Below are positions 24,910 through 33,209 of a stretch of DNA of 64,000 bases, piece by piece. Position numbers and translations under genes: made by a program. This DNA comes from Salinigranum salinum (GTDB lineage Archaea > Halobacteriota > Halobacteria > Halobacteriales > Haloferacaceae): assembly GCF_009176545.1 (NCBI RefSeq), contig NZ_VTOJ01000001.1, positions 62,001 to 126,000 on the forward strand, written 5' to 3'. The notes under the pieces are model-generated. The model saw only the letters and a program-made list of their open reading frames with translations. It was not told where the DNA came from and made no database searches. Position 1 is the stretch's first letter. Every line of letters begins with the position of its first letter.

Positions 24910-26463
24910 ATGCCAACCGAGTCGCCCACGAACGTCCTCTTCGTGGTGATGGACACGGTCCGGAAGGACCGGCTCACGCCCTACGGCTACGACCGGCCGA
25001 CGACACCCGGGCTAGAGGCGTTCGCGGCCGAAGCGACCGTCTTCGAGCAGTGCGTCGCCCCCGCACCGTGGACGCTGCCGGTGCACGCGTCGATCTTCAC
25101 CGGCATGTACCCGAGTCAGCACGGGGCCGACCAGGAGAACCCCTACCTCGACGGCGTGACGACGCTGGCGCAGACCCTGTCGGAGGAAGGGTACGACACG
25201 GCCTGTTACTCGTCGAACGCGTGGATCACCCCCTACACCCACCTCACGGACGGCTTCGACGACCAGGACAACTTCTTCGAGGTGATGCCGGGCGAGTTCC
25301 TCTCGGGCCCGCTGGCGAAGGCGTGGCAGACGCTCAACGACAACGAACGCCTGCGCGCCATCGCCGACAAACTCGTCAGCATCGGCAACACCGCACACGA
25401 GTACCTGGCCGGCGGCGAGGGGGCGGACTCGAAGACGCCCGCTGTGATCGACCGGACACAGGAGTTCGTCGCCGACTCGCAGTCGGAGTCCGGCTGGTTC
25501 GCGTTCATCAACCTGATGGACGCCCACCTCCCGTACCACCCGCCCGAGGAGTTCGCCGCGGAGTTCGCTCCCGGAGTGGATTCGACCGAGGTGTGTCAGA
25601 ACTCCAAGGAGTACAACTCCGGCGCACGCGACATCTCCGACGAGGAGTGGGCGGACATCCGGGCGTTGTACGACGCAGAGATCGCCCACATCGACGCCGA
25701 ACTCACTCGCCTGTTCGACTTTCTCGAACGGGAGGGCGAGTGGGAGGATACGATGGTCGTCGTCTGCGCCGACCACGGCGAACTCCACGGCGAGCACGAC
25801 CTCTACGGTCACGAGTTCTGTCTCTACGACCCCCTGATCAACGTCCCCCTCATGATCAAACACCCGGCGCTCGACGTCGGCCGGCGCGACGACCAAGTGG
25901 AACTCGTGGACATGTACCACACCGTGCTCGACGCGCTCGGCGTCGAAGGAGCGACGCCGGTCAGCACGGGCGACGAGGTGGTGTCGCTCGACCGGACGCG
26001 CTCGCTGCTGTCGGAGTCGTACCGTCGGTTCGACGGGCTCGCGACCCCCGACCCCGGACAGCGTGCGGCTCCCGGCGGAGAGTACGCCTTCGTCGAGTAT
26101 TCGAGGCCCGTGGTCGAACTCAAGCAACTGGAGGAGAAAGCCGCCGACGCGGGCATCTCCCTCCCCAGCGAGTCGCGCTTCTACTCGCGGATGCGAGCGG
26201 CCCGCCGCCCGGACGCGAAGTACGTCCGCATCGACCGCATCCCGGACGAGGCCTACCGCCTCGACCGCGATCCCGGCGAGACCGATCAGATCGACGACGA
26301 CGACGAACTCGTGGCGGCGACCGAAGCGGCGCTCCGCCGGTTCGAGGAGGACGTCGGCGGGGCGTGGACCGACGCGCTGGACGACGAAGTGCGCGACGAC
26401 ACGGTCGCGGAGATGGACGACGAGGCACAGGACCGCCTGCGCGACCTGGGCTACCTCGAATAA
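24910..26463 (+). CDS. Sulfatase/alkaline-phosphatase-fold hydrolase
   Basis: A 517-residue cytoplasmic protein of the sulfatase family. The metal site begins with VVMDTVRKD (Asp15). The catalytic region is PWTLPVHASIFTGMYPSQHG, where Thr55 stands in place of the formylglycine cysteine or serine of true sulfatases; this is closer to the threonine used by LtaS-like phosphoglycerol transferases and phosphonoacetate hydrolases. The second metal block CADHGELHGEHDLYGHE is intact. It is probably a phosphodiester or phosphotransferase enzyme of glycan or lipid metabolism, but no partner genes are next to it. No signal peptide is seen. Confidence 0.9.
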   Translation: MPTESPTNVLFVVMDTVRKDRLTPYGYDRPTTPGLEAFAAEATVFEQCVAPAPWTLPVHASIFTGMYPSQHGADQENPYLDGVTTLAQTLSEEGYDTACYSSNAWITPYTHLTDGFDDQDNFFEVMPGEFLSGPLAKAWQTLNDNERLRAIADKLVSIGNTAHEYLAGGEGADSKTPAVIDRTQEFVADSQSESGWFAFINLMDAHLPYHPPEEFAAEFAPGVDSTEVCQNSKEYNSGARDISDEEWADIRALYDAEIAHIDAELTRLFDFLEREGEWEDTMVVVCADHGELHGEHDLYGHEFCLYDPLINVPLMIKHPALDVGRRDDQVELVDMYHTVLDALGVEGATPVSTGDEVVSLDRTRSLLSESYRRFDGLATPDPGQRAAPGGEYAFVEYSRPVVELKQLEEKAADAGISLPSESRFYSRMRAARRPDAKYVRIDRIPDEAYRLDRDPGETDQIDDDDELVAATEAALRRFEEDVGGAWTDALDDEVRDDTVAEMDDEAQDRLRDLGYLE

Positions 26464-26712
26464 CGGCTATGGGTGGCCGAACGAGCCGCTCGAACCGTCG
26501 AAGGATCGACGAGGCAGACCGCTGGACCGGTCCGAACCGGGATCTCTCCCTCGTGTCACAATTCGAATCGTTGGACTCTGAGCCACGAAACGGGCATCGA
26601 AGGCCGCTGCGACGAAGACGACGACTCCCGTGTCGAAGACAGGTGGTGACAGTGCAGTGCCGGACCAATTGTCGAGCCCGAGCACACTTCGAGTGTCGAA
26701 GTTAGTCGTCGA
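26464..26712. other. Convergent intergenic region with palindrome
   Basis: About 250 bp between convergent genes. It contains a perfect 7-bp-arm palindrome (26686-26702) ten bases past the stop of the minus-strand gene. I see nothing else. Confidence 0.5.
26686..26702 (-). terminator. Perfect short hairpin after the rubredoxin-like gene
   Basis: ACTTCGA, loop GTG, TCGAAGT. It sits 10 bp downstream of the minus-strand stop at 26713. No U-run follows closely, so the terminator role is only suggested by position. Confidence 0.35.
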
Positions 26713-27027
26713 TCAGTCCTCGGCCCAGTAGTACAGTTCCTCTCGGGCGGCACCGCACGCGGGACACGAGTCGGGGAGGTCGCCCTCCAGACGACCCATC
26801 TCGCCACACTCCCAGCAGCGCCACATCACGTACGCCTTGCCGAAGACGTCGCGCGCCTCGTCGAGACCGACCCGTCCCGTGCCTTCGACCGAACGGACGT
26901 AGAAGCCGACGTCGTCCAGTCCACGGACGGTCCCGAGTTCGTTGCCCGCCTCGTCGTACACCGTCGTGCCGATCTCGACGTCGACGATCGCGTCGTCGGT
27001 CGGTTCGGACGCTGACTTCTCGGACAT
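26713..27027 (-). CDS. Rubredoxin-like zinc-ribbon protein, DUF7130-like
   Basis: A 104-residue two-part protein. Residues 18-62 (VEIGTTVYDEAGNELGTVRG...) form a small PRC-barrel-like beta domain. Residues 68-104 hold a rubredoxin/rubrerythrin-type knuckle pair, WRCWECGEMG and SCPACGAAREELYYWAED. The end CxxCG...LYYW is characteristic of haloarchaeal DUF7130 proteins as I recall them. It probably binds one Fe or Zn. Function is unknown; redox or a structural partner role is likely. The minus-strand promoter lies near TTTTTGTCGTCAGCGG about 25-30 bp before the ATG. Confidence 0.87.
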   Translation of the reverse strand: MSEKSASEPTDDAIVDVEIGTTVYDEAGNELGTVRGLDDVGFYVRSVEGTGRVGLDEARDVFGKAYVMWRCWECGEMGRLEGDLPDSCPACGAAREELYYWAED

Positions 27028-27167
27028 GCGTAGTTATAGGACCGCTGACGACAAAAACCGTGGTATCTTCTGTCACGCTGACTGGAGAACCGCGGTCGTC
27101 GACCGACGGCGGGCCGCCGTGAGCGGGCGACGGGCGCGCCGCCCGTCCAGCGTGAGGCGGTCGGGTC

Positions 27168-30100
27168 TTACATGAAGTCCGCGATCCCGCTCTGTTTGTT
27201 CTTGTCGTTCTCGAAGACGCTCTCGATGGACTTCTTCAGCACCTCGAGGCGCTGTTTCGTGTACGGTCGGCAGTCGTACTCCTCGGCGACTCTGATCGCC
27301 GGCTCCATGTACTTGTTCACGGACCCCTGGTGGACCGTGAGGTTCACGCGGCCGCCACAGTCGCGGCAGTCCCCCGTCAGCGGCACGCGCCGGTACTTCG
27401 TGCCGCAGTCGAGACAGCGCGTCTCCTGTCTCGAGAACGCACGCAAATTACCGATCAGATCGGGGAGGAAGTGGTACTCGATGACGCGCTCGGCGACGTC
27501 GGTCTCGTCGACCGCACGGAGCTTCCGCGCGAGTTCGAGCTGGGCGTCCATCTTCTCCATCATCGAGCCGAGCGTCTTGTACGCCGAGAGGTCCGGCCCC
27601 AGGGCGATGTTCGAGGTGTCGTGGCTGTGTTCGAAGCCGTGGTACTCGTGGTCGGTGTCGAGCGTCTCCTCGGCGATCGTGATGTCGACGGACTCGGGGT
27701 CGGCCAGCTCCAGCGAGGCGAGGTAGAACTCCCGGGGATACTCGCGGACGATGTCGACGTTGTGCGCCTCGTCGTCGATCTCGGTCGGGTCGATGCGCGA
27801 GGACATCACGAGCGGGGCGTCCATGCTCCCCCCACGCTTGTCGGGGAGGAACTCCTTCGAGAAGTTGAGCAGACCGTCCATGAGGAGCATGACGCAGTCC
27901 TCGTCGCCGTCGCAGTTCCGCCGCTTCGCCGCGTGGAAGTACGGGTGGGCGTATCCCACCGCCGCCGAGGTGAAGCCGACGACGCGGCCGACGACGGCCG
28001 CAGAAGTGTGAGGAGCCATCCCGAAGACGAGTTCGCCGACGAGGTCCTCGCGCTCGTCGACCCCGTAGAACGGCGGGAGGTCGTAGAACTTCGTGAGGAG
28101 GTCGTCGACGAAGTCGGCGGTCTTGAGCATGTGCTCGGCCGCGCCGTCGGAGAGGACGACATCCTGCACCTTCAGCTCGACCAGCTGGTCGTCGAACCGG
28201 AGCGGATCGCCGTCGACGTCCGTCTCGTAACCCAGTTCGCGCAGGTCGGCGGCCGAGACGTCCAGTTCGGCGGGGCGGACGGCCGTGACGGGCAGGTCCG
28301 TCATGTCGTAGCGGACGGTGCCGTCCTTGAACGAGGTGACACCGTGTTTCGCCCGGAGGACGCCCTTCTGGATGGGTTCGGGCGTCTTGTTCGACGACAT
28401 CAACCCCTTGACACCCTTGAGGATGTCGAACGACGACTCGCGCTCGCCGACGTCCGCGAGCGCCGCGTCGAGTTCTTTTTTGAGCGCGACCGACTGCCAC
28501 CCGGCCGCGGTGACGTCGCGGTCGCACCGGGTGCAGTGGACCCGCCCGGCGTCGTCGGGTTCAACGACCTGTCCGCAGTCGTCACACTCGTAGTGTGGCT
28601 CCGTGTGGGTCGCGCACTCGGGACAGCGCGACTTGTACGTGTGCCCCCCACAGCCCGGACACAGCCGACGGCCGAGCTGGACGTCGACGCGACCGCGGCG
28701 GCCGTCGTCGCTCCGTTTCCGTGCCGCGGCGCTCACGTCGCGCTGACTGCCGCCCGCCTCCGAGATCGGGAACAGCGTGTGGACCGCCGGCGAGAGGTCG
28801 CGGCTCTCCGACTTCTCGGGACGGCCCATCCGGGCACCGATGCGGGTCGGTGCCCGCTCGCGGATCCGGAAGGGAGCCACCTCGTTGACCGCCGCGACCG
28901 CGTTGTCGCCGTCGGCCCACGTCCGGGCCTCGGCCGAGAGCGTCTCCCAGGTCCGCTCCAGGTCGGGCGAGAAGCCCAGCGACCGGACGAACAGCCCCCA
29001 CGTCGGCACGCGGAGTTCCTCGTCGGTCTGTCGGTGTTCGACGAGGAGCGACTCGAACACCCGCGTCGTCGACTCCGTGCGCGGGAGGACGAGCACGCCG
29101 CCGAGGTCGGTTCCGTCCGGCTGGAGGGCGACGCCACCGTCGGTCGTCGCCGCGTCGTCCGCGCTCGTCGATTCGACGTGGCCGGCGTCGACGGCGTCGG
29201 CGAGCGCCTCGAACTCCTCGACGGAGACGTCGTGCCACAGATACGTGTACGCCGGGTGGAGTGGGCAGTCGTAGTCGGTCGCCCACGCGAACGCCTCCGC
29301 CTCCGTGGGGTTCGCGAGGTCGACGTGCGGGTCGTCCTCGAGCGCCTGGAGGTCCCCGCCCGCGTGGGCGAAGTCCTGTCGCCACCACTCCACGGTGTAG
29401 GAGGCGGGTGCGAGCGGGTGGTTGTTCTCGACGAACTCGCCGTAGTTGACGAGGTATTCGCCGAGGTCGAGGATGGCCTCGACACCGTTTCTGATCGCGA
29501 GCGCCTCGGCGGGGTCGTCGATGCGGCGGACGTCGCCGTTCGCCAGTCGCACGGTCGGTCCTTCGATGGAGTCGACCGGGACGACACCGGCAGCCTTGCC
29601 CGGCCGTTCGGTCTTGATCTGCGTGCCGGTCGCGAGGAAGTCGTCGACGAGGTGCATCGTCGCGGGGTGGACGCCTGCAGTGGCGAAGCCGTGGTTGCGG
29701 GCGCGACCGTACCGGAGGCGGAACCCACCGGACATGGACGGATGCCCGAAGACCGGACGGCCGGCGATGAGGTCGCGGAGGAACTTCGTCGCGGGTTCGA
29801 CCCGGGGCGGACCCGCCGGTTCGTCGTCGGCCGCGTGGTCGTCGTCGGTCGCATCGTCGGGGTCGGCCTCCGCCGAGTCGGGCTCCGCGTCGTCGTCGCC
29901 GATGGTGCCGTCGATGAGGTCCTGCAGCCACGGCCAGTCGACCTCGTCGAGTTTGCGGGTGTAGCGCTGGATCTTCGGCGCTTTCAGCGCGATCCCCTCC
30001 GCCAGGACGAGACACATCCCGCCGCGGGGGTTGTTGGTGTCGACGCGCTCGAGGTCTCGATACCCCGAAACCTCCTCGTCGCCCGTCGCCTCGCCGTCGA

Positions 30101-30737
30101 GCATGATCGGCATGTTGCGCGCGATGAAGCGCGTCTCCTTGTCCTTCGGCGAGTACTGCAGCCCTGTGTCCTTGTCGTAGAGGGTGACCTCCTCGACGTA
30201 GCGTTCGACCTCCTCGGTGCGGGCCTTGTACTCGTCGATGTCGAGGAGCGTCCGGGCGTAGTCGGCCACGAGCACCGAGAGCGCCTGGGCGGTGCCGCCC
30301 GCCGAGCGGATGGGACCGGCGTAGTAGACGTTGACGAACTCGGAGCCGTCGTCGTTGTTCAACACCTCGACCCGGTCGATCCCCTCGATCGGTGCGGCGA
30401 CGACCCCCTCCGTGAGGAGCGCCACCGCCGTCCGGACGGCCCCCTCGATCTTCCCTGCTTTGGATTCGTACTCCCCCACGCTTCCCTCGACGAAGTCGGT
30501 GACGAGCGCCAGCGCGGCCTCCTCGCGGGACATCTCCGCTTCGAGCTCGCGGACGCGCTCGGCCACGCCGGAGATCTCGAGGATGTTCTCGACGCGGTCG
30601 GCCATGTCCTTCGCGACGGGGATCTCGACGTCGACCTGCGGATCCCACCCCTGCGACCGGGCCGCCTCGGCGCGCTCGAACGCCTCGTCGAGCCGGGACT
30701 CGATGCGCTCGAAGTAGCGTTCGTCTTCGGCTCTCAT
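27168..30737 (-). CDS. polC: DNA polymerase D (family D) large catalytic subunit DP2
   Basis: Replicative archaeal polymerase, 1189 residues. Markers are YYAGPIRSAGGTAQALSVL near residue 140, a haloarchaeal acidic insert (about 283-312), the FGHPSMSGGFRLRYGRARN block, a multi-cysteine zinc module (about 690-745, LCPGCGGHTYKSRCPEC and CDDCG), and the two-barrel catalytic loop NCDGDED (about 942). A second zinc module (CLDCG...CRDCG) lies near the C-terminus, which ends NKQSGIADFM. The NCDGDED region hosts an intein in several archaea; here it is uninterrupted. It lies 13 bp after a PPC-domain gene on the same strand. The small subunit DP1 is not in this window. Confidence 0.98.
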   Translation of the reverse strand: MRAEDERYFERIESRLDEAFERAEAARSQGWDPQVDVEIPVAKDMADRVENILEISGVAERVRELEAEMSREEAALALVTDFVEGSVGEYESKAGKIEGAVRTAVALLTEGVVAAPIEGIDRVEVLNNDDGSEFVNVYYAGPIRSAGGTAQALSVLVADYARTLLDIDEYKARTEEVERYVEEVTLYDKDTGLQYSPKDKETRFIARNMPIMLDGEATGDEEVSGYRDLERVDTNNPRGGMCLVLAEGIALKAPKIQRYTRKLDEVDWPWLQDLIDGTIGDDDAEPDSAEADPDDATDDDHAADDEPAGPPRVEPATKFLRDLIAGRPVFGHPSMSGGFRLRYGRARNHGFATAGVHPATMHLVDDFLATGTQIKTERPGKAAGVVPVDSIEGPTVRLANGDVRRIDDPAEALAIRNGVEAILDLGEYLVNYGEFVENNHPLAPASYTVEWWRQDFAHAGGDLQALEDDPHVDLANPTEAEAFAWATDYDCPLHPAYTYLWHDVSVEEFEALADAVDAGHVESTSADDAATTDGGVALQPDGTDLGGVLVLPRTESTTRVFESLLVEHRQTDEELRVPTWGLFVRSLGFSPDLERTWETLSAEARTWADGDNAVAAVNEVAPFRIRERAPTRIGARMGRPEKSESRDLSPAVHTLFPISEAGGSQRDVSAAARKRSDDGRRGRVDVQLGRRLCPGCGGHTYKSRCPECATHTEPHYECDDCGQVVEPDDAGRVHCTRCDRDVTAAGWQSVALKKELDAALADVGERESSFDILKGVKGLMSSNKTPEPIQKGVLRAKHGVTSFKDGTVRYDMTDLPVTAVRPAELDVSAADLRELGYETDVDGDPLRFDDQLVELKVQDVVLSDGAAEHMLKTADFVDDLLTKFYDLPPFYGVDEREDLVGELVFGMAPHTSAAVVGRVVGFTSAAVGYAHPYFHAAKRRNCDGDEDCVMLLMDGLLNFSKEFLPDKRGGSMDAPLVMSSRIDPTEIDDEAHNVDIVREYPREFYLASLELADPESVDITIAEETLDTDHEYHGFEHSHDTSNIALGPDLSAYKTLGSMMEKMDAQLELARKLRAVDETDVAERVIEYHFLPDLIGNLRAFSRQETRCLDCGTKYRRVPLTGDCRDCGGRVNLTVHQGSVNKYMEPAIRVAEEYDCRPYTKQRLEVLKKSIESVFENDKNKQSGIADFM

Positions 30738-30750
30738 CCGTCCACTCCGC

Positions 30751-31170
30751 TCACAGCCAGAGGTCCAGGTCGGTCACCGCGTCGTGTTCGCGCTCGAGCG
30801 GCTCCTCGAACGCCCGGAGGTACACCTCGCCGGCGAAGACCGTGCCGGCGTTGAGGTGGCCCGCGAGCGACTGTCCCGAGGGGCGCGAGAACACCGCGTG
30901 CGTGTGGGCGAACGGTTCGCCGTCGAGGAGCGCGACGTTGCCGACGCAGGCGGCGACCTCGAGTGGCTCGTCGAACCGGACGGACTGGTACTCCGTCTCC
31001 GTCTGGTCGTAGAACCAGATCTCGGCGTCCTGGACGGCACCCATCGCGGTGAACCACGCCGACTCGATCCCCTCGCGCGCGGCGAACTCCTCGATCTCCT
31101 CGCGCCAGTCGCTCCCGTGCTCGAGCGAACAGAGGAACTCGCGCGTCGGGGTGACCTCCCGGTAGTTCAT
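30751..31170 (-). CDS. PPC (DUF296) domain protein
   Basis: A 139-residue single PPC domain. These proteins form trimers, bind DNA in plants, and are of unknown role in archaea. The pattern WFTAMGAVQDAEIWFYD, then FAHTHAVFSRPSGQSLAGHL with its conserved histidines, and VFAGEVYLRAFE is typical. I chose ATG 31170 (MNYREVTPTREFL) because upstream sequence in frame is low-complexity. The 13-bp gap to polC on the same strand suggests co-transcription. Confidence 0.9.
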   Translation of the reverse strand: MNYREVTPTREFLCSLEHGSDWREEIEEFAAREGIESAWFTAMGAVQDAEIWFYDQTETEYQSVRFDEPLEVAACVGNVALLDGEPFAHTHAVFSRPSGQSLAGHLNAGTVFAGEVYLRAFEEPLEREHDAVTDLDLWL

Positions 31171-31706
31171 GCTGACAGGGTGACGGGGTGAGGGCAAAAG
31201 TCTTGACGCTCGCGGAGTCGGTGATGGGGTCGGAGACGGCCCGCTTCCCTGGCCGGTCGCACGCGAGGACGGTAAGCGTCGCCCGACCACGGGCGATCCC
31301 CAGTCACAGCGCGTCGAGGACCTGCGTCCCGCTCACCTCCCTCGTGGCTTGCCACCTCGTCGGCCCCGGCGCGTCGCGCGAGCGACTCGCGCAGTCTCGT
31401 CGGCGACGCCGACGTGCAGTTCGGTGCCGTGAGGTCGAGGGATCAGAACAGTGCGTCGACCACGCCGGCGTCTCCGAGCGAGGTGACGCCGACGACGTCG
31501 GTGACCACGTCGTGTAGGAAACGCTGTGGAGGACGAAACCCGATCGAGTCGGCGTGAACCGTCGTGCGAACTCTGCCGCCGGCCGCGACACCGACCCCCG
31601 AGCGAGTCACCGGCCACGGACCGGCGACAGTGCGGGGAACCCACCCACAGCCGACCCTACCGACTCCATCCACAGCCGACACCAGGGTCGGAAGTTTTTG
31701 GTCCAG
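31171..31706. other. Intergenic stretch without a supportable gene
   Basis: About 535 bp. Frames on the minus strand give short protein-like pieces (FLHDVVTDVVGVTSLGDAG ending at a stop at 31443; HGTELHVGVADETARVARA in another frame), which may be the remains of a decayed gene. No start, family or intact frame can be assigned. Confidence 0.4.
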
Positions 31707-31755
31707 CTTTTTCTGGCTCGACCGCGGCTCCGCCGCGTGTCGAGCCCCGAAAAAG
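31707..31755. other. Long near-perfect hairpin next to the DUF7556-like gene
   Basis: Paired arms are CTTTTTC with GAAAAAG, GGCTCGAC with GTCGAGCC and CGCGGC with GCCGCG around a three-base loop; one to two unpaired bases lie between blocks. It ends nine bases beyond the stop of the minus-strand microprotein, so it would fold in that gene's 3' UTR. It could be a terminator, an RNA-stability element or a small structured RNA. Confidence 0.6.
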
Positions 31756-31763
31756 GTGGGGGT

Positions 31764-31928
31764 TCAGCGCCACTCCGGAAGCGCCGATGCCTCCTCGAGT
31801 CGGACTGCCATCCACGCGTCGTCGCAGGTTACGTCCGCGATAATGAACTGCGACCGACCGGGGGCAGAGTCCACCGAGGCCATGACCTCGGTGCTCGAGG
31901 CGTCGACGGGAGTGGTCGCATCCGTCAT
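31764..31928 (-). CDS. 54-residue haloarchaeal microprotein, DUF7556-like
   Basis: MTDATTPVDASSTEVMAS starts the product, which continues through QFIIADVTCDDAWMAVRLEE and ends LPEWR. The IADV..DDAW.....EA..L..WR pattern matches my memory of a haloarchaeal microprotein family annotated DUF7556. A TATA box sits 23 bp before the ATG, so the mRNA should be leaderless. A strong hairpin follows the stop. There is no catalytic or metal motif. Function is unknown. Confidence 0.8.
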   Translation of the reverse strand: MTDATTPVDASSTEVMASVDSAPGRSQFIIADVTCDDAWMAVRLEEASALPEWR

Positions 31929-31950
31929 GTTTGGTACGAGGTGACACTCA

Positions 31951-31959
31951 CATATAAAC
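31951..31959 (-). promoter_or_regulatory. TATA box for the DUF7556-like gene
   Basis: Minus-strand GTTTATATG, 23-31 bp upstream of the ATG at 31928. Confidence 0.65.
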
Positions 31960-32361
31960 GCGTCGATGTATCGAGTAGAATCTGCCCAAACGGGGACGAG
32001 TTTCCAGACAAGCACTCGTATATCTATCGAAGCTTTATCTGAATCTAAACAAATTTACGGTGTACTCGGCTACTCGTCTATTTCGCCCGGGGTGAGGCGG
32101 TGATCGGTCGGCCGGACGACGAGGCACGGTGGGTGGAACGTGAACCGGTCCGCTCCACCTGGTCGACGGACACCAGCCACCGGATGCGCCGACACGGGAG
32201 CGACGGTCGAGACACCCGATCGATCGGTGGGGTGCAGATCGATCGGTGGGGTGCAGCGAGACGACCCCGTCGGCGCGAAAGCCGAACCGGGCGGGTCTCG
32301 GTCTGTAGCAGAGGCATATCGCTTCGCAGAGTACAAGAGGAGGGGGCCTGTAAGCGGGGGT
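31960..32361. other. Divergent intergenic region before the CBS gene
   Basis: About 400 bp. The left part is AT-rich (CTCGTATATCTATCGAAGCTTTATC near 32014-32038, and AAACAAATTTACGG). The right part is GC-rich and holds a perfect 19-bp tandem duplication (32218-32255). GAGGCATATCGC near 32307 is a possible promoter element for the CBS gene, whose in-frame extension upstream of 32362 is low-complexity. Confidence 0.45.
32218..32255 (+). repeat. 19-bp perfect tandem duplication
   Basis: GATCGATCGGTGGGGTGCA occurs twice without a gap, about 110 bp before the CBS-gene start codon. Confidence 0.85.
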
Positions 32362-33207
32362 ATGAACGTAGCCGACGCGATGACTCCACGGTCGGAGGTG
32401 GTCACGGTGGAACTGCCCGGCACCCGTGACGACGTTCTGACCTACCTCCAGGAACGTGGCTTCTCCTCGGTTCCCGTGATCAAGCAGACCGACGACGGGG
32501 AGGAGTACCGCGGGCTCATCTCCCGGGAGGATCTCATCGAACACCCGGACGAGGACCAGCTCGCGCTCTTGCTCCGGGAGGTCCCGACGACGTCGCCCGA
32601 GGCGACGGTCGAAGAGGTCGCCAAGCTGATGGTCGACGCCGGGACGCGGCGCGTCCCCGTCGTCGACGGAGAGCTCGTCGGCATCATCACCGTGACCGAC
32701 GTCGTCCACGCCATCGCCAGCGGGGAGGCCGACGGTGACGCCGCGGTCGGTGAGCTGGCGGCGAAGGACGTCAACACGACCTACGTCGGCACCCCCCTGA
32801 CGGTGGCCGAGCGCGAGCTCTACTACGCCAACGTCCCCTACGCCGTGGTGCTCGACGACGACGGCCGGATGTGCGGCATCCTCACGGAGGTCGACATCAT
32901 CGAGGTCGCGCGCGTGGTCGAGGGCGAGGACGACACGGGCGACTCCATCGCCAACCAGGACAACGACTGGATGTGGGAGGGGATCAAGGCGGTCGGCAAC
33001 CGCTACATCCCGACCCGGAACGTCGAGATCCCCGCCGAGCCGGTCGAGACGTTCATGACGACCGACCTCGTGACCGTCTCGCGGACGCGCACGGCGAACG
33101 ACGCCGCGAAGATGATGATCTCGAACGACATCGAGCAGATCCCGCTCGTGAGCGGCGACGAACTCGTCGGCGTCGTGAGAGACATCAATCTGCTGGAGGC
33201 GCTCTGA
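32362..33207 (+). CDS. Four-CBS-domain protein
   Basis: A 281-residue cytoplasmic protein made of four CBS domains (about 7-62, 73-123, 132-187 and 229-281), which usually pair into two Bateman modules that bind adenine nucleotides. Clear units are FSSVPVIKQ...GLISREDLIE, RRVPVVDGELVGIITVTDVV and IEQIPLVSGDELVGVVRDINLL. A non-CBS segment (DWMWEGIKAVGNRYIPTRNVEI) separates units 3 and 4. No effector domain is attached, so it likely acts on a partner. It ends two bases before glyS, so the two are co-transcribed; a regulatory link to translation is only a guess. Confidence 0.93.
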   Translation: MNVADAMTPRSEVVTVELPGTRDDVLTYLQERGFSSVPVIKQTDDGEEYRGLISREDLIEHPDEDQLALLLREVPTTSPEATVEEVAKLMVDAGTRRVPVVDGELVGIITVTDVVHAIASGEADGDAAVGELAAKDVNTTYVGTPLTVAERELYYANVPYAVVLDDDGRMCGILTEVDIIEVARVVEGEDDTGDSIANQDNDWMWEGIKAVGNRYIPTRNVEIPAEPVETFMTTDLVTVSRTRTANDAAKMMISNDIEQIPLVSGDELVGVVRDINLLEAL

Positions 33208-33209
33208 CG

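Noticed and set aside
27330-30854. Very long plus-strand open frame opposite polC
   Set aside because: A GC-rich antisense shadow: Val/Arg/Asp-rich translation without family motifs, exactly opposite a certain gene.
31171-31706. Small genes between the PPC-domain gene and the hairpin
   Set aside because: Several short frames on both strands compete, none with a family match, a promoter or a consistent codon pattern.
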